Shown here piece after piece: positions 11,384 to 21,479 of a stretch of 64,000 nt of DNA. How positions within the stretch are numbered: the stretch's first letter is position 1; every line of letters starts with the position of its first letter. The stretch spans positions 11,222,334-11,286,333 of the forward strand of contig JABAKD010000026.1 of the NCBI GenBank assembly GCA_012845835.1, in the 5' to 3' direction. The notes beneath the pieces were generated by a model. The model was not told the origin of the DNA, did not search any database, and saw nothing but the letters and a program-made list of their open reading frames with translations. Made by a program: the position numbers and the translations under genes. This DNA comes from Undaria pinnatifida. Lineage: Eukaryota > Sar > Phaeophyceae > Laminariales > Alariaceae.

Positions 11384-11412
11384 CTGCCCTAACCCTAACC
11401 CTTACCTTAACC
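11384..11412. repeat. short interstitial CCCTAA-type telomere-like tract
   Basis: CCCTAACCCTAACCCTTACC is about three and a half units of the CCCTAA telomere repeat. A shorter hint (GGGTTAGGG) occurs at 3158-3170. It is too short to indicate a chromosome end. Confidence 0.6.
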
Positions 11413-11419
11413 GAAACCA

Positions 11420-12110
11420 AAACTTCCGCGGACTTCAGTGGTAATTGCCGCGTACCGGAGGATTGCCGTAGCAATGGCTGGGGAATGCGGCGAATGGCTG
11501 TGGGAACTGCTGCGGTTGGACGTCCGCGGAAACTGCCGTGTCAATTGCCGCTGACTTCCGTGCCACGCAGTTTCCGCGGCAATTGCAGCGGACCTTCGTG
11601 GGTGGCCATGGTTGGTACGACGGAGTTGCCACGGACAGAACCGCGGCACGTGCTGTGGCAATTGCCGCGGACTTCCGTGATAATCGCCGCGTATCGGAAG
11701 ATTGCCTTGACAATGACCGCGGACGGCCGCGGATGGCCGTGGAAAATGCAGTGGACGGACGTCCGCGGAAACTGCCGTGGCAATTGCCGCGGACTTCGGC
11801 AAACTCCCGTGGTGATTGCCCCGTTGCCGTGGCAATGGCCGCGGATGGCCGTGGAAATTGCCACAACAGTTTATGCGGAAACTGCAGCGGCAATTGCCGC
11901 GAACTCCCGTGGGTTGCCATGGTTGGTACGACCGAGTTTGCCACGGACATAACTGCGGCACGTTCCGTGGTCACAACCATGGCATTTACCGTACAGATGC
12001 CATGAGCCGTGGCGCATGCGATACCTGCGGATTTCCACGGTAGCCCATGGCAATACCCACGGAAGTCCACGGAAGTTCCGCGATCATTGCCGCGGACCTC
12101 CGCCAAAAAG
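11420..12110. repeat. degenerate CCGCGG minisatellite, ~0.7 kb
   Basis: A run of degenerate units of about 25-30 bp built from CCGCGGACTTCCGTGG and CAATTGCCGCGG. The units are themselves partly palindromic, so both strands carry long open frames (up to about 220 codons) rich in repeated R/G/N/C words. Those frames are by-products of the array, not genes. Confidence 0.8.
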
Positions 12111-12790
12111 TCAAATAATGTGCATCGGTGCCTATAGGGGGCACCTGGCGCTTAAACACGTGCTCATGGTCTCCGGTCATTCGGTTGATAGCTGCGCTGT
12201 TACCCGTCCAAACATTTATATCAGGCATCGGTACTCGTATAGCAGCAGTCTTTCTAACAAAAATATGCTCAGACTCACCTTGGGGCATAAAATGCGCCGT
12301 TTGAAGACTCAGAGCAATTTCATGAGCGGACACTTTTTGCCGGCCGAAATTGCCTCTACCACGACCAGCGACGCGGGTCCCGTGCCACTCTGATTGCCAC
12401 TGGTGTTGGCCATCACAACTCCTATCTCCTCCATGCTGCTGCTGCGAGTACTGCTATGGATACTGCTGCTGCGAGTATTGCTGTGCATGCTGCTGCTGCT
12501 GCTGCGAGTACTGGTGCGACCACTGCTGCTGGGTAGACCATCCGTTCCTCTGTTCTCTCCTTCGGTACCGTCCAACTGCTTCCTGCTCACTTCCCTGCAT
12601 ATTCCGCTCCATATCACAACCAACCTCTGCACTGTCGCGTATCCGAGAGGCTCGCTCGTCTTCCAGCACCTTCGTCGAGAGCGTGATCGCTCGTACGACC
12701 AAACTGGCATAATTCGCAATCTCTCTTCCATCTTTTCCTTCATCTTTTCGAGGTGGGAATCGCTTTAACTGCTGCCCCTTGCCCATTCAT
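12080..12790 (-). mobile_element. Ty1/copia-like fossil, gag-protease part (broken)
   Basis: The minus strand carries pieces of a Gln-rich gag tail (QYSQQQQQHAQQYSQQQ) and, further along, a segment with MTGD followed by a short VPP word, in the arrangement of the copia gag-protease junction. The fossil is broken in several places and its pol part is not attached. It abuts the CCGCGG minisatellite. The family call rests on motif order only; age is old to intermediate. Confidence 0.5.
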
Positions 12791-13089
12791 ATGACGTCTC
12801 GACGTATTTCATGCTAGCGTGATCGTGAGTCTGCGGCTTGTCAGGTCTTCCGCAGTTAGGCGGGATAAACAGCACTCATGCTGGTTGACAGAACTCTTGT
12901 TGTATTTTCATCAGCGAGAGAACAGAGTGGAGACGTCCACCTCGGTCGTCGAGACGTCGGTTCGTCACGGCAGTTACGGTAATGGAGATAACATTACTTC
13001 TACTCATATCTACTGTACGTATCACACCGCACAAAACTGTGTCACGCCTCACGGCCTTGCTCCGAGGATACTCAACCCGTGGTGATTAA

Positions 13090-14862
13090 ATGCGAAGGTC
13101 ATGCGTGACGTATCTGTGATATGTTACTCGTGCAACTTAATATCACACTGTTGACCCTGGTACGAGCTACACTGTTTTTATGTTTCGCAATCTCTTTGTT
13201 ATAGTAGTAGAGAGTTTCGAACTCGATTATTTTTCATGTTTAATTAAGGTGAAAACACATAGGCTTTTCGACTCAAAAGTTATAAATAAGCCTCCGATCC
13301 ATCGACCGGTTCCCACAGTCCCCTGCAATTTCTGCTTAATACTGAGAGAAGGCGTCCAGATTTCGAAAAAAACATTTCACAAGCAGCTTTTTTCTAGGAG
13401 TTCAGGCACCTCTCAGAAATAGCCAGAGTTGACCTGAAAGGGGTCGTGGTCACACAAGCCTAGGAGCTGTTCTGCCCACCCAACAGCTCTGCCACCTCCT
13501 CGGCAGAGCGAAAGGTCTGCAGCCCCTAGTCTGAAGGCCCTGGCCATTGGTCGTGAACAGCAGCAGTCACGAAAGGCGGCAAAAGCCAAGACCCACGTGG
13601 GGTTCAAGGCTCTTGGCAATCTACACGCCCGACAGGTTCTTCAGTTGGCGGGAGCAGAGCCCTCGGATGATGTTAGCGGCACAGAACTCGTCGTGGGTCG
13701 ATGCCCAGGAAGGCAAACGAAGCAGGGCACAAGCAGGCAGCGAAAAGAACCAGCACCGAGTGGTTTGCGCGGTCTGACCTGACGCTGGCGATGACGGGCA
13801 AGGTTTTGTTGTCTTTGGTGAAGGCGCGCTTTGTGTCTAGAGTTCTAGAGGGTCTTGGTACTAATGTAGTTGACAGAGAGGCACCTGGCGGTGATATACA
13901 CACGCTGCCACTCCACAAGCCACAAGCTTCGATTTTGAATTTCAGCGGACGCAGTTTTGGTCGTATTTATTAGATGATATCACAGGGTAGACCACATGGT
14001 GCATGCAGATATGACATAGCTGGTATGCAAAGGCGTGCGTGCTCCGATTGTTGAATTTTTATCATACCAAAGATCGCGTACCACAGGAGTGGTCAAACAT
14101 CGCGTACCAAAGGACCAAAGCTCGCTTACACCCTAAGAGAGCCTCCCCTCGACCAACTTCTGCAAGAGGACTTGAGGGCGAAGGAAGTTTACGGAGCAAG
14201 GGATGGTTGTTGCCACATCTGAGGTCGGGTCCTCGAAAGTTGAATACTAGGGCTCTTAACACGAATTCGAATCAGACCATGAATATGATGTGCATATATA
14301 GACATGAACGCATTGAAAAAAAACATGATTCCTTTTTTGAACATTTCACCAATTGATTCCAACTCACGTCACCTGTGAGTTCGACTATTTAAGTGGTCTA
14401 TACTGTACTACTACGTTTCGAGCTTTAGAGTCGCGCTCTGCTTTCTGAGAGCAGACAGCTTCACTGGTGCAGGATCAACGCTGCACAGTGCAGCTGTAAA
14501 TGGGCGACGGTTCAACCTCGGGACTGGTACAAGAAACCCAGATTTTTTCTCAAAGTCTACATTCAGAATCTGGAAAATCACAAATCCGAAACTCTCCAGT
14601 GTCCCCGTATTTAAAAAGAAAGCACGCATACGACGTAGCCATTCGCTAATAGTGTCCACTGTATTCCAAGTAGACTGAACGGTAGTCATTTGGTTATAAT
14701 TTTGAAATCGTCTCCAATGCGGCGGAAAAGGTATCGCTTTTTACGGAATTGCGGCGTGAATAAATGAAATGCGAAGATTGTGCGTGAATCGACTGTGAGA
14801 TGTCACTCGCGCAATTTCATATCACACTGTTGACTCTGGTGCAAGCTACACTGTAGTTCCAA
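13090..14862. repeat. ~95-bp direct repeats flanking a 1.6-kb interval
   Basis: Bases 13090-13178 and 14764-14862 share AAATGCGAAG, a GTGA..TGT.ACTCG.GCAA word, TATCACACTGTTGAC.CTGG and GCTACACTGT. The right copy runs on into an MSFDEIF-family sequence. A copia-like fossil fragment lies between them. Confidence 0.7.
13430..13800 (+). mobile_element. possible Ty1/copia-like fossil, GAG-pre-integrase part (broken)
   Basis: A frame with ALGNLHARQVLQLAGAEP followed about 25 residues later by GRQTKQ resembles the GAG-pre-integrase region of copia elements. There is no intact element around it, and the strand is opposite to the 12-kb fossil. The family call is tentative. Confidence 0.35.
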
Positions 14863-14985
14863 GGGGAGTCGGTGACCGGATACACACCCAGTCGATCGGA
14901 GTGTATATAACACGCAGAGCTTACAAATATGAGTTTTGACGAAAAGTTGGATGTCACAATTCGAGCGTACCTCTTTATTTCGTAA
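14816..14985 (+). repeat. MSFDEIF-family inverted repeat, forward copy (diverged)
   Basis: The order is family-typical: CTGTTGACTCTGG, GCTACACTGTAGTTC, AAGGGGAGTCGG, CGATCGGAGT, then ATGAGTTTTGACGAAAAG. The end after the ATG is more diverged than in most copies. Confidence 0.75.
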
Positions 14986-15221
14986 TATAGGGTTTCCACG
15001 TAAAAATTATCAGGAAAATATATAAATATATATTTTTTTAATTTGGCGCCTTCTGTGTTTTTTTTTCACCCGGCTCTTGCGGGCTGTTCGAAAAATAACA
15101 AAAACTGTTCGTACGGGTACCAGGTAGCACCGCAGGCGAGAGGCGAGAGGCGAGAGCGCGAGGACTCACTCGTACCAAACTCTGTGGATTTCAAAGCACC
15201 GAGCTGTCTAGATACACACAA

Positions 15222-15720
15222 GAGCAAGACTGTCCCTACCCGCTTGGTGCAGCGGCGGCATTAGTAGTGCAAGATCGATGCTGCTAGTTCTCGATAGCTT
15301 TCGTGATCTCGACCAGCGCGAGCCTCTCCATCCAAAGCGACCTTTCTTTACTCGTACTCGTATTCAACCCAACGCCACCCAAGTTTGTTTATATTTTGAG
15401 AACCTCCAAGATGGCTTAAACACCACTCACACGGCAACACATCCCTTATCAGGGGGGGTGGGGCGGCAACATGAACAGTATACATGCGATGCTGCTTGTG
15501 TTTAACCGTGGCGAGTCCGGTAGCTACCGCAGTCGTCAACGGCGTGGGGTGACCTCTCAGAAAGAACTCGATTCTACCCCGCGAAGCAGAGCATATCCCA
15601 GGAGCTTGACTCAGCATTGTCAGAACAACTGAGTTCGCTCGAAAACCACACACAGGACAAGACGAGCCCTACCCGCTTGCTGCGGCGGTGAAATATGACG
15701 AGCACCAAGCACCATACGCT
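15222..15720. repeat. pair of ~60-bp direct repeats, 430 bp apart
   Basis: AGAGCAAGAC.GTCCCTACCCGCTTG at about 15222 and AGGACAAGACGAGCCCTACC at about 15653 begin two diverged copies that include a GC(A/G)GCGG word. Nothing coding is recognised between them. Confidence 0.45.
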
Positions 15721-15984
15721 GCTGAGTTTCATTTAAGGGTGTGATGATTGCCCTAATCTTGTGTGCTGCCTGCTACTGCTGTTGTCTGCTGCTGTTCTTG
15801 CTGGCCAAAAAGCAAATTATCTCGCATGTCATCGAGTGGGCTACTCGCACTGCTGTACCCTCTCAACTTAAGTTGTACGCAAGCAGTAAGCTCGTGATTT
15901 GTTATGCGACCTATCTCCCCTATACCCGCCCCCCTACCCTCACCGGTCATACTACCACTAAGTAACTACAGGATATACAAGATA

Positions 15985-16235
15985 AAGTGGTGCATTCCAC
16001 AGCTGTCAGCTTTGCTGTCCCCTTCGAAAACGGATTTTATAGTTTCCGTGCACAGATTGATGAACATCATCCTGTTGCCCCCGCTACACTGTAGTTCTAA
16101 GGGGAGTCGCCGACCTTTATCCTTAATGAGGACACACACCCAGTAGTACGCACGATCAGAGTATCACACACAGCTTGCAAAGATGAGTTTCGACGAACTC
16201 TTCGATCTCACAGCTGGAGTGTATTTTTATTTTAT
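15985..16235 (+). repeat. MSFDEIF-family inverted repeat, long forward copy
   Basis: This copy keeps the 5' block (CAGCTGTCAGCTTTGCTGTC and TTTTATAGTTTCCGTGCACA). It then has GCTACACTGTAGTTC, AAGGGGAGTCGCCGACC, the TCCTTAATGAGGA hairpin, CAGCTTGCAAAG and an ATG opening MSFDELFDLTAGVYFYFI. The short frame is intact. Confidence 0.85.
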
Positions 16236-16429
16236 ATAATATGTAAACGTGTAATTGTCCTCTTTTTATCGGGCACACCTCTTCGTGCTCGCACCTTTAT
16301 CCGAAACGTCAGATGGGGTGGGCACAATTCGACCGTTGGGGTCACGTTGCCGAAGGTTTGGGCGCGATCCGTGCATTTTGCCGCGCGTGGCAAGCCTTTC
16401 AAACTTTTTTGGCCTGGGGCATACTTAAG

Positions 16430-16562
16430 GCAAATCCCAGGGTTTCCGCAACATCCCCGGGGATGGTATTTCCGCATCCCGGGGGGATTGGGTTTCTTCA
16501 TCCCTCCGGGGATTGGGTTTACGCGTCCCCCCGGAGATTGGGTTTCCGCATCTCCTATCCCC
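16430..16562. repeat. ~28-bp minisatellite
   Basis: Four to five units of GGGTTTCCGCATCCC / CCGGGGATT type. The unit is GC-rich with a CCCGGGG palindrome. Confidence 0.75.
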
Positions 16563-16639
16563 GTGTACGCTCGTAAGATTTTTGATGCAAACCGGATTTT
16601 TCCGCTCGTAAGGTACACGTACATTTCCCTATTTTTGCA

Positions 16640-18720
16640 CAGAGCACCACGCTACGATCCTGCCGCCCAGCAGCAGTCCGGCTCCCTAGCAGCAGCAGCC
16701 TGCAACTCTATGCGCGTGTGACTGCTGTTGTAGTAGCTGATTGTTTTGGTCGGAGCGTGCCATTTGTCACCCCTCCATACCCCACATTTCTGCCGTGCTG
16801 CTGCTGCGTGTGCTATGCTGTAGCATGTCCATAGATCGCGCCAATTTAGGCGAAAATATAGGAATATTTTTTGTAGTAATTTATATACCAACCCTATACC
16901 AACCCATCCTTAAATTTACGTCCACATGTTATGCGTCTAAGATTTAGCCCACACTACAGATGACAGGCACCAGGCAACACGAGGACAGCGCAACGCTACG
17001 TGTACAACCCTGCCGCACAGCAGCAGTAGTAGGATATATCATGTACGTGAACGTGGCGAGTCGTCGCTATGCTGCGGCGAGTTGCTTTTGTCGGAGCCTG
17101 TCATCTGTCAGTCCACTATACCGCACATTTCTGCTGTGCTGCGGCTGCGTGGGTGTGCTACGATCCTGCCGCCCAGCAGCAGTCCAGCCCGCTTGCAGCA
17201 GCAGCCTGCAACTCTGTGCGCGTGTGACTGCTGTTGTAGTAGCTGATTGCTTTAATCGGAGCGTGCCATTTGTCACCCCACCACACCCCATATTTCTGCT
17301 GTGCTGCCGATGCGTGTGCTATGCTGTAGCATGTCCATAGAACGCGCCAATTTGGGCGATAATATAGGAACATTTTTTATATTAGTTTATTTACCCACCC
17401 ATCCTTACGTGTAAGTCCACATAGGCAGCATCTTTACGTACATACCAAGGGTAATGTTTCGTGTCGGAGATTTTGCCCACACCACAGATGACAGGCACCA
17501 GACAACATGAGGACAGTACAACGCTACGTGTACAACCCTGCCGCACAGCAGCAGTAGTAGGATACATCATGTACGTGCGCAAAGCGAGTCCTCGCTATGC
17601 TGCGGTTAATTGCTTTTGTCCTGTCATCTGTCAGTCCACCATACCGCACCTTTCTGCTGCGCTGCGGCTGCGTGAGTGTGTGCTCTAGCTCACAGCTCAT
17701 TGGTCGCGTAAATTTGGACGGAAATACAGGGACCTTTGGCATAGTAAGAGTCGTTTCTAACGACCAAACGAAATTGCCAAATCCTTACTATTTTGGCAAG
17801 AAAAATTGGCAACACTTTATAAAAAGGCGACAAAACTTTCTATCGCGAAACACCGCACATTTGGCAAGTTTTTGGAAATATTGGCAAGTTTTGTCATCGT
17901 AACGCCCTCATTTTTTATTCTAACCCCTCACATCAGCAGCAGCAGGGAGCCAACGGCACGCCGACGCTCTCTATGGGGTAAATGCTGGTGCAGAAAGGAC
18001 TCCAGGCACAGTCCATGTACCTCAGAGGTTGGCAGTCCTTCCATCCCGGCCAAATTCGCCTGGGAAAAGCTGGGGCGGCTGCTGTTTGTGATGATGCTTC
18101 AGCACCCGCTTAAAACGACGCCCATGTTGCATCCACGCGGGCCTCACGGCCAGTGTTGCCAGCCCTATCATAGCGGTTGCCAATGACACCGCGTATCCTC
18201 CGTACCTCCCTCTATTACAGAAGTTAGAGCAAGTCTAGCGTCGAGCGTCGTGGGGTGGTCTGGTTTATACAACCTTGCGTTGGCATTATTGGCCTAAAAT
18301 GGCAAAGGAAATGGCAAATCTCACTTTCCAAAAACTTGCCAACGAAGCGGAACGGAAACATCCAAAAAAAAAAAGGGCAAGTTTTTTGCTCTTTTGGTAA
18401 GTCCAAATTTCCAAAACTTGCCAAAGTGGCAAGAAACTTGCCAAAAAAGTGTCGTTAGAAATTACCCTAGTTAGATACAAACCAATCCTTACATTTTACG
18501 GGTAGTCCACAGAGACAGTTTTTTTTTACGCATATCAATTTTTGCGGAGATTTCTTGCCTACGTCACAGATGATGGCAAGACACCAAACAAAATGCGGGA
18601 AGCTCGACGCCGCCTGTACGACCCTGCCGCCCAGCAGCAGCAGCAGCAGGCAAGTCCATGTGCGCGTGCCGTATCCTCTCCATACTGCGGCGAGTTTATT
18701 TTGCCATAGTAGCCTGTCAT
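16640..18720. repeat. 516-bp tandem array, ~3 copies, interrupted by a transposon
   Basis: The landmark GCTACGATCCTGCCGCCCAG occurs at about 16645 and 17160. GATGACAGGCACCAG occurs at about 16968 and 17485. Each step is about 516 bp. A third unit starts at about 17660, is split by the element at 17752-18466, and resumes at about 18475 with AATCCTTACATTTTACG and the CAGATGATGGCA landmark. CAG/CTG tracts inside each unit give open frames that are not genes. Confidence 0.85.
17752..18466. mobile_element. non-autonomous TIR element inside the 516-bp array
   Basis: The left end has CGTTTCTAACGAC and the right end GTCGTTAGAAATTACCC, which are inverted copies. Next to each end the word TTGGCAAG (or its complement CTTGCCAA) is repeated several times with A/T-rich spacers. 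The element interrupts the third 516-bp unit at a single point, so unit sequence resumes on the other side. No transposase is encoded in about 715 bp. The superfamily is not determined. Confidence 0.7.
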
Positions 18721-19470
18721 GTATTGTCCCCTTGCTCCCTCGTTCTCAATATGTGCTCTTTTAATTTTGTGCTACAGGATTTGTAAGCCACGTCCCACGC
18801 CATCGGTATGGGCCTGTCACACCCTCCCAACAACACGTGCCGCTTCCTGGCAATCTCTATAAGTAGCTGGAGTTCAAAGCGTGGCCCTCTCTTCGGAATT
18901 ATCCATAGGTACCATACACACCGTCTAAGAATACGTAAGTGTTGTGTTTTGAGGCTCAATAACGATATAACAGATCGCGATCATGGGCACGTCTATCAAT
19001 ACCCAAAAGATATAAAAAGTACTGCTATTGAGCAAACCCAAGAAAGTACCGGTTAAACGCGAAATCGTTTTTTTTTTCGGGAAAGTTTTTTTTCGGCATG
19101 TACCAAAAATGGCCATCGCGTCCGGTGTAGCGATAATAATGTGTGTCCTTACGCCACTCTCCTACGAACTTCACGGAGGGGAACCTTGTATCTTCGTATC
19201 GTAGTGTCGCTGTATTAAAAAAAGAAAAAGAAAACGGTGTAATCAGTTGTTAGCAGTGTCTACTGTAGTCCAAGTAGTTAGTGGTCATCAGGCAAAATAT
19301 AAATAATACTCCGGAGTATAATAGATTTATCGCCATCCATCCAAGTCCACTAAAACAAGCCAGGGCACAAACTCTTGCTGCATTGCAGGGTGCAACAACA
19401 AAGACAAAAGGCAGCAGGAACCCATGCTCGACGTATACGTACACATTGGATACCTGGTAATAAATTGATC

Positions 19471-19930
19471 ATGCCAGTACGAAATGTGACCAAGCGTCAA
19501 AAGGCAAGGGCAGTCGTCGTCGAAGCAGCAGCAGCAGCACTGGCAGCAGCAAGCATCAGCAGCAGACCCCGGATCCTCGCGGATCGCAGCCCCTGCTGAC
19601 AGATCCACCGCCCCAGTTGTGGGCTTGCTGCCGGAGGCGGCTCAGCTAGGCTGCTTGCCGGGGCCGGAGAGTGCATAGATAGATACAGTGGCTATTAATA
19701 GCTCGAGAATATTCATACCAGTACGAAATGTGACCGAACTTAAAAAAGCAAGAGCAGTCGTCGTCGAAGCAGCAGCAGCAGCACTGGCAGCAGCAAGCAC
19801 CAGCAGCAGACAACGCATCCTCGCGGATCGCAGCCCCTGCTGACAGATCCACCAACCCAGTTTTGGGCTTGCTGCCGGCGGCGGCTCAGCTAGGCTGCTT
19901 GCCGGGGCCGGGGACTGCATAGATAACTAG
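19471..19930. repeat. two-copy tandem duplication, period ~244 bp
   Basis: Both units run CCAGTACGAAATGTGACC, GCAGTCGTCGTCGAAGCAGC, a CAG tract, CCTCGCGGATCGCAGCCCCT, GACAGATCCACC, GGGCTTGCTGCCGG and GGCTCAGCTAGGCTGCTTGC. The units are highly similar, so the duplication is recent. The frames within are CAG-driven artefacts. Confidence 0.85.
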
Positions 19931-20149
19931 GTCGCTCGTCGGATCGCTCGTCGGGTCGACCGGGTGGCCTAGCGCTACGAGCGTGGCTAATTGCCCATGC
20001 GTGGGTTGCGGTCTATTTCTCATTTTTGGCGCTCACACCTAATCATAATGCAGCAAACAATGCCGATATAAAAACCAGAGAGCACAACATCCTGTGGAAA
20101 GTACGAGGGACCAAGGACCAACCCGCCGAACAAGGTACATATCCAGACA

Positions 20150-20496
20150 TGTTTGACCCGTGCCTTTTCGACTTTGACCCGTGAGATATATCACGGGTCC
20201 AGTCGACCCGACCCGCATGAAACCCGCACCTCACGGGTCACTCGGAGTGTGGCGGGTCGGGTTGGGTCGGGTCAACGGGCTTTCAAAATCTCGCGGGTCA
20301 AATCGGGTCGGGTCAGGAAATTTTCAAATCCCACGGGTCGGATCGGGTCGGGTCAGGAGGTTTTAAAATCTCGCGAGTCGGGTCGAGTCGGGTCGGGTCG
20401 GGTCAAGACGCCTTGAAATTCTCGCGGGTCGGGTCATCTGACCCGACCCGACCCGGCCCGCGAGGCTTGACCTGGCCCGTGAAAAGCCCTGAAATG
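20150..20496. mobile_element. hAT-like element with GGGTCGGGTC minisatellite core (copy 2)
   Basis: The element ends GGCCCGTGAAAAGCCCTG, the inverse of the start of the element at 8277. Its body is the same 50-55-bp unit (TCGGGTCGGGTC, then TTTCAAAATCTCGCGGG-like). The left end near 20150 is degraded (ACCCGTGCCTTTTCGAC). It is non-autonomous. Confidence 0.6.
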
Positions 20497-20573
20497 ATGG
20501 AGGCCGCTCAGGAAATCGATATTGTATGTAGTGTTAAAGGACTGTCCACTAGATCACAGAGTCACTGTGGCTT

Positions 20574-20772
20574 TGTGGTCTTGTGGATTGACTGTCCGCT
20601 CCTGGGCCTGATGTGCGTGGGTTCGAATCCCAGCATCATCAGAAAAAAAATGTATATACAGGACTATCCACATGTGAGATATGAGACTTGTGACTTTATT
20701 GTTTATTAATAGTGGATAGACTGTCCGCTTCTGGGCCTGGTATACGTGGGTTCAAATCCAGGTATCATCGGA
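20574..20772 (+). repeat. two tRNA-like SINE-head sequences in tandem
   Basis: Two copies 132 bp apart (about 20574-20642 and 20706-20772) share GTGGAT.GACTGTCCGCT, CTGGGCCTG and a B-box-like GTGGGTTC(G/A)AATCC. D-arm, anticodon-arm and T-arm character is visible, but no pairing acceptor stem exists, so these are not functional tRNAs. A tRNA-derived SINE head is the likely explanation. Confidence 0.45.
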
Positions 20773-21479
20773 GGGAAATAAATGATACTATTATTACTAA
20801 AAAAAGAATTGATAGTATACTCATAAAAAGAGGAAACGGTAAGAAAAGCGCTGAAAAGCGCTGCTTCAGGCATCCGAGCCCGCTCAGCCGTCCGGTGAGG
20901 AGAATGTCTTGATGTTAGCGTGGAAAGCGAAAAAACTGGAGGTCCCTCAGGGCCTCTCTGGAAATCGATGTTTTGAAAGTACATACTATACATGATACTC
21001 CTGTGCATCTGTACCATGCTCACTTGCTGATATTTATAGTACCACGCAGAGACAGCGCACGCCCTGCCCGTGCGGATCGTGTATCGTAGCCTGACTATCA
21101 CTCTGGTGGTACACCATATATGTCAGGGCAGTGTAGGTGAACCGTCGTCTTACAATGCCGTAGTATGATACTATAGGCAACAACTTGTTTTGTAGTGCGG
21201 CCACATATGCACAGCAGTTACCGTTGTGAAATAGCTGGGCCTGCCTCCCGGGTGCGCAGTCGGGGCCAGGCGGCATTAGCTACTCACCCAAAAACAGCTA
21301 TATACCTGGTACGTGGTATGATGCACCAGTATCAAGCGTGTTGCTGCAAGGTTGCCGCAGTGCTTATGTACGCATACCCCTATACAAGGCGATAACGTCT
21401 TCTTCCCTGCCTCTCTAAGGTCCTTTTTTGGTGTCTGTCCAATGTTTTCATCGGCGGTCTCACCTCCTCCGGGCTGCAG

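Noticed and set aside
11384-11412. Chromosome-end telomere
   Set aside because: Only about 3.5 degenerate units, with ordinary sequence on both sides.
11323-12106. Long open frames (209 and 223 codons) on both strands
   Set aside because: They are read-through of the CCGCGG minisatellite; the peptides repeat with the array and have no domain.
20574-20772. Functional tRNA genes
   Set aside because: No 7-bp acceptor stem pairs with the 3' side in either copy and the anticodon arm is irregular.
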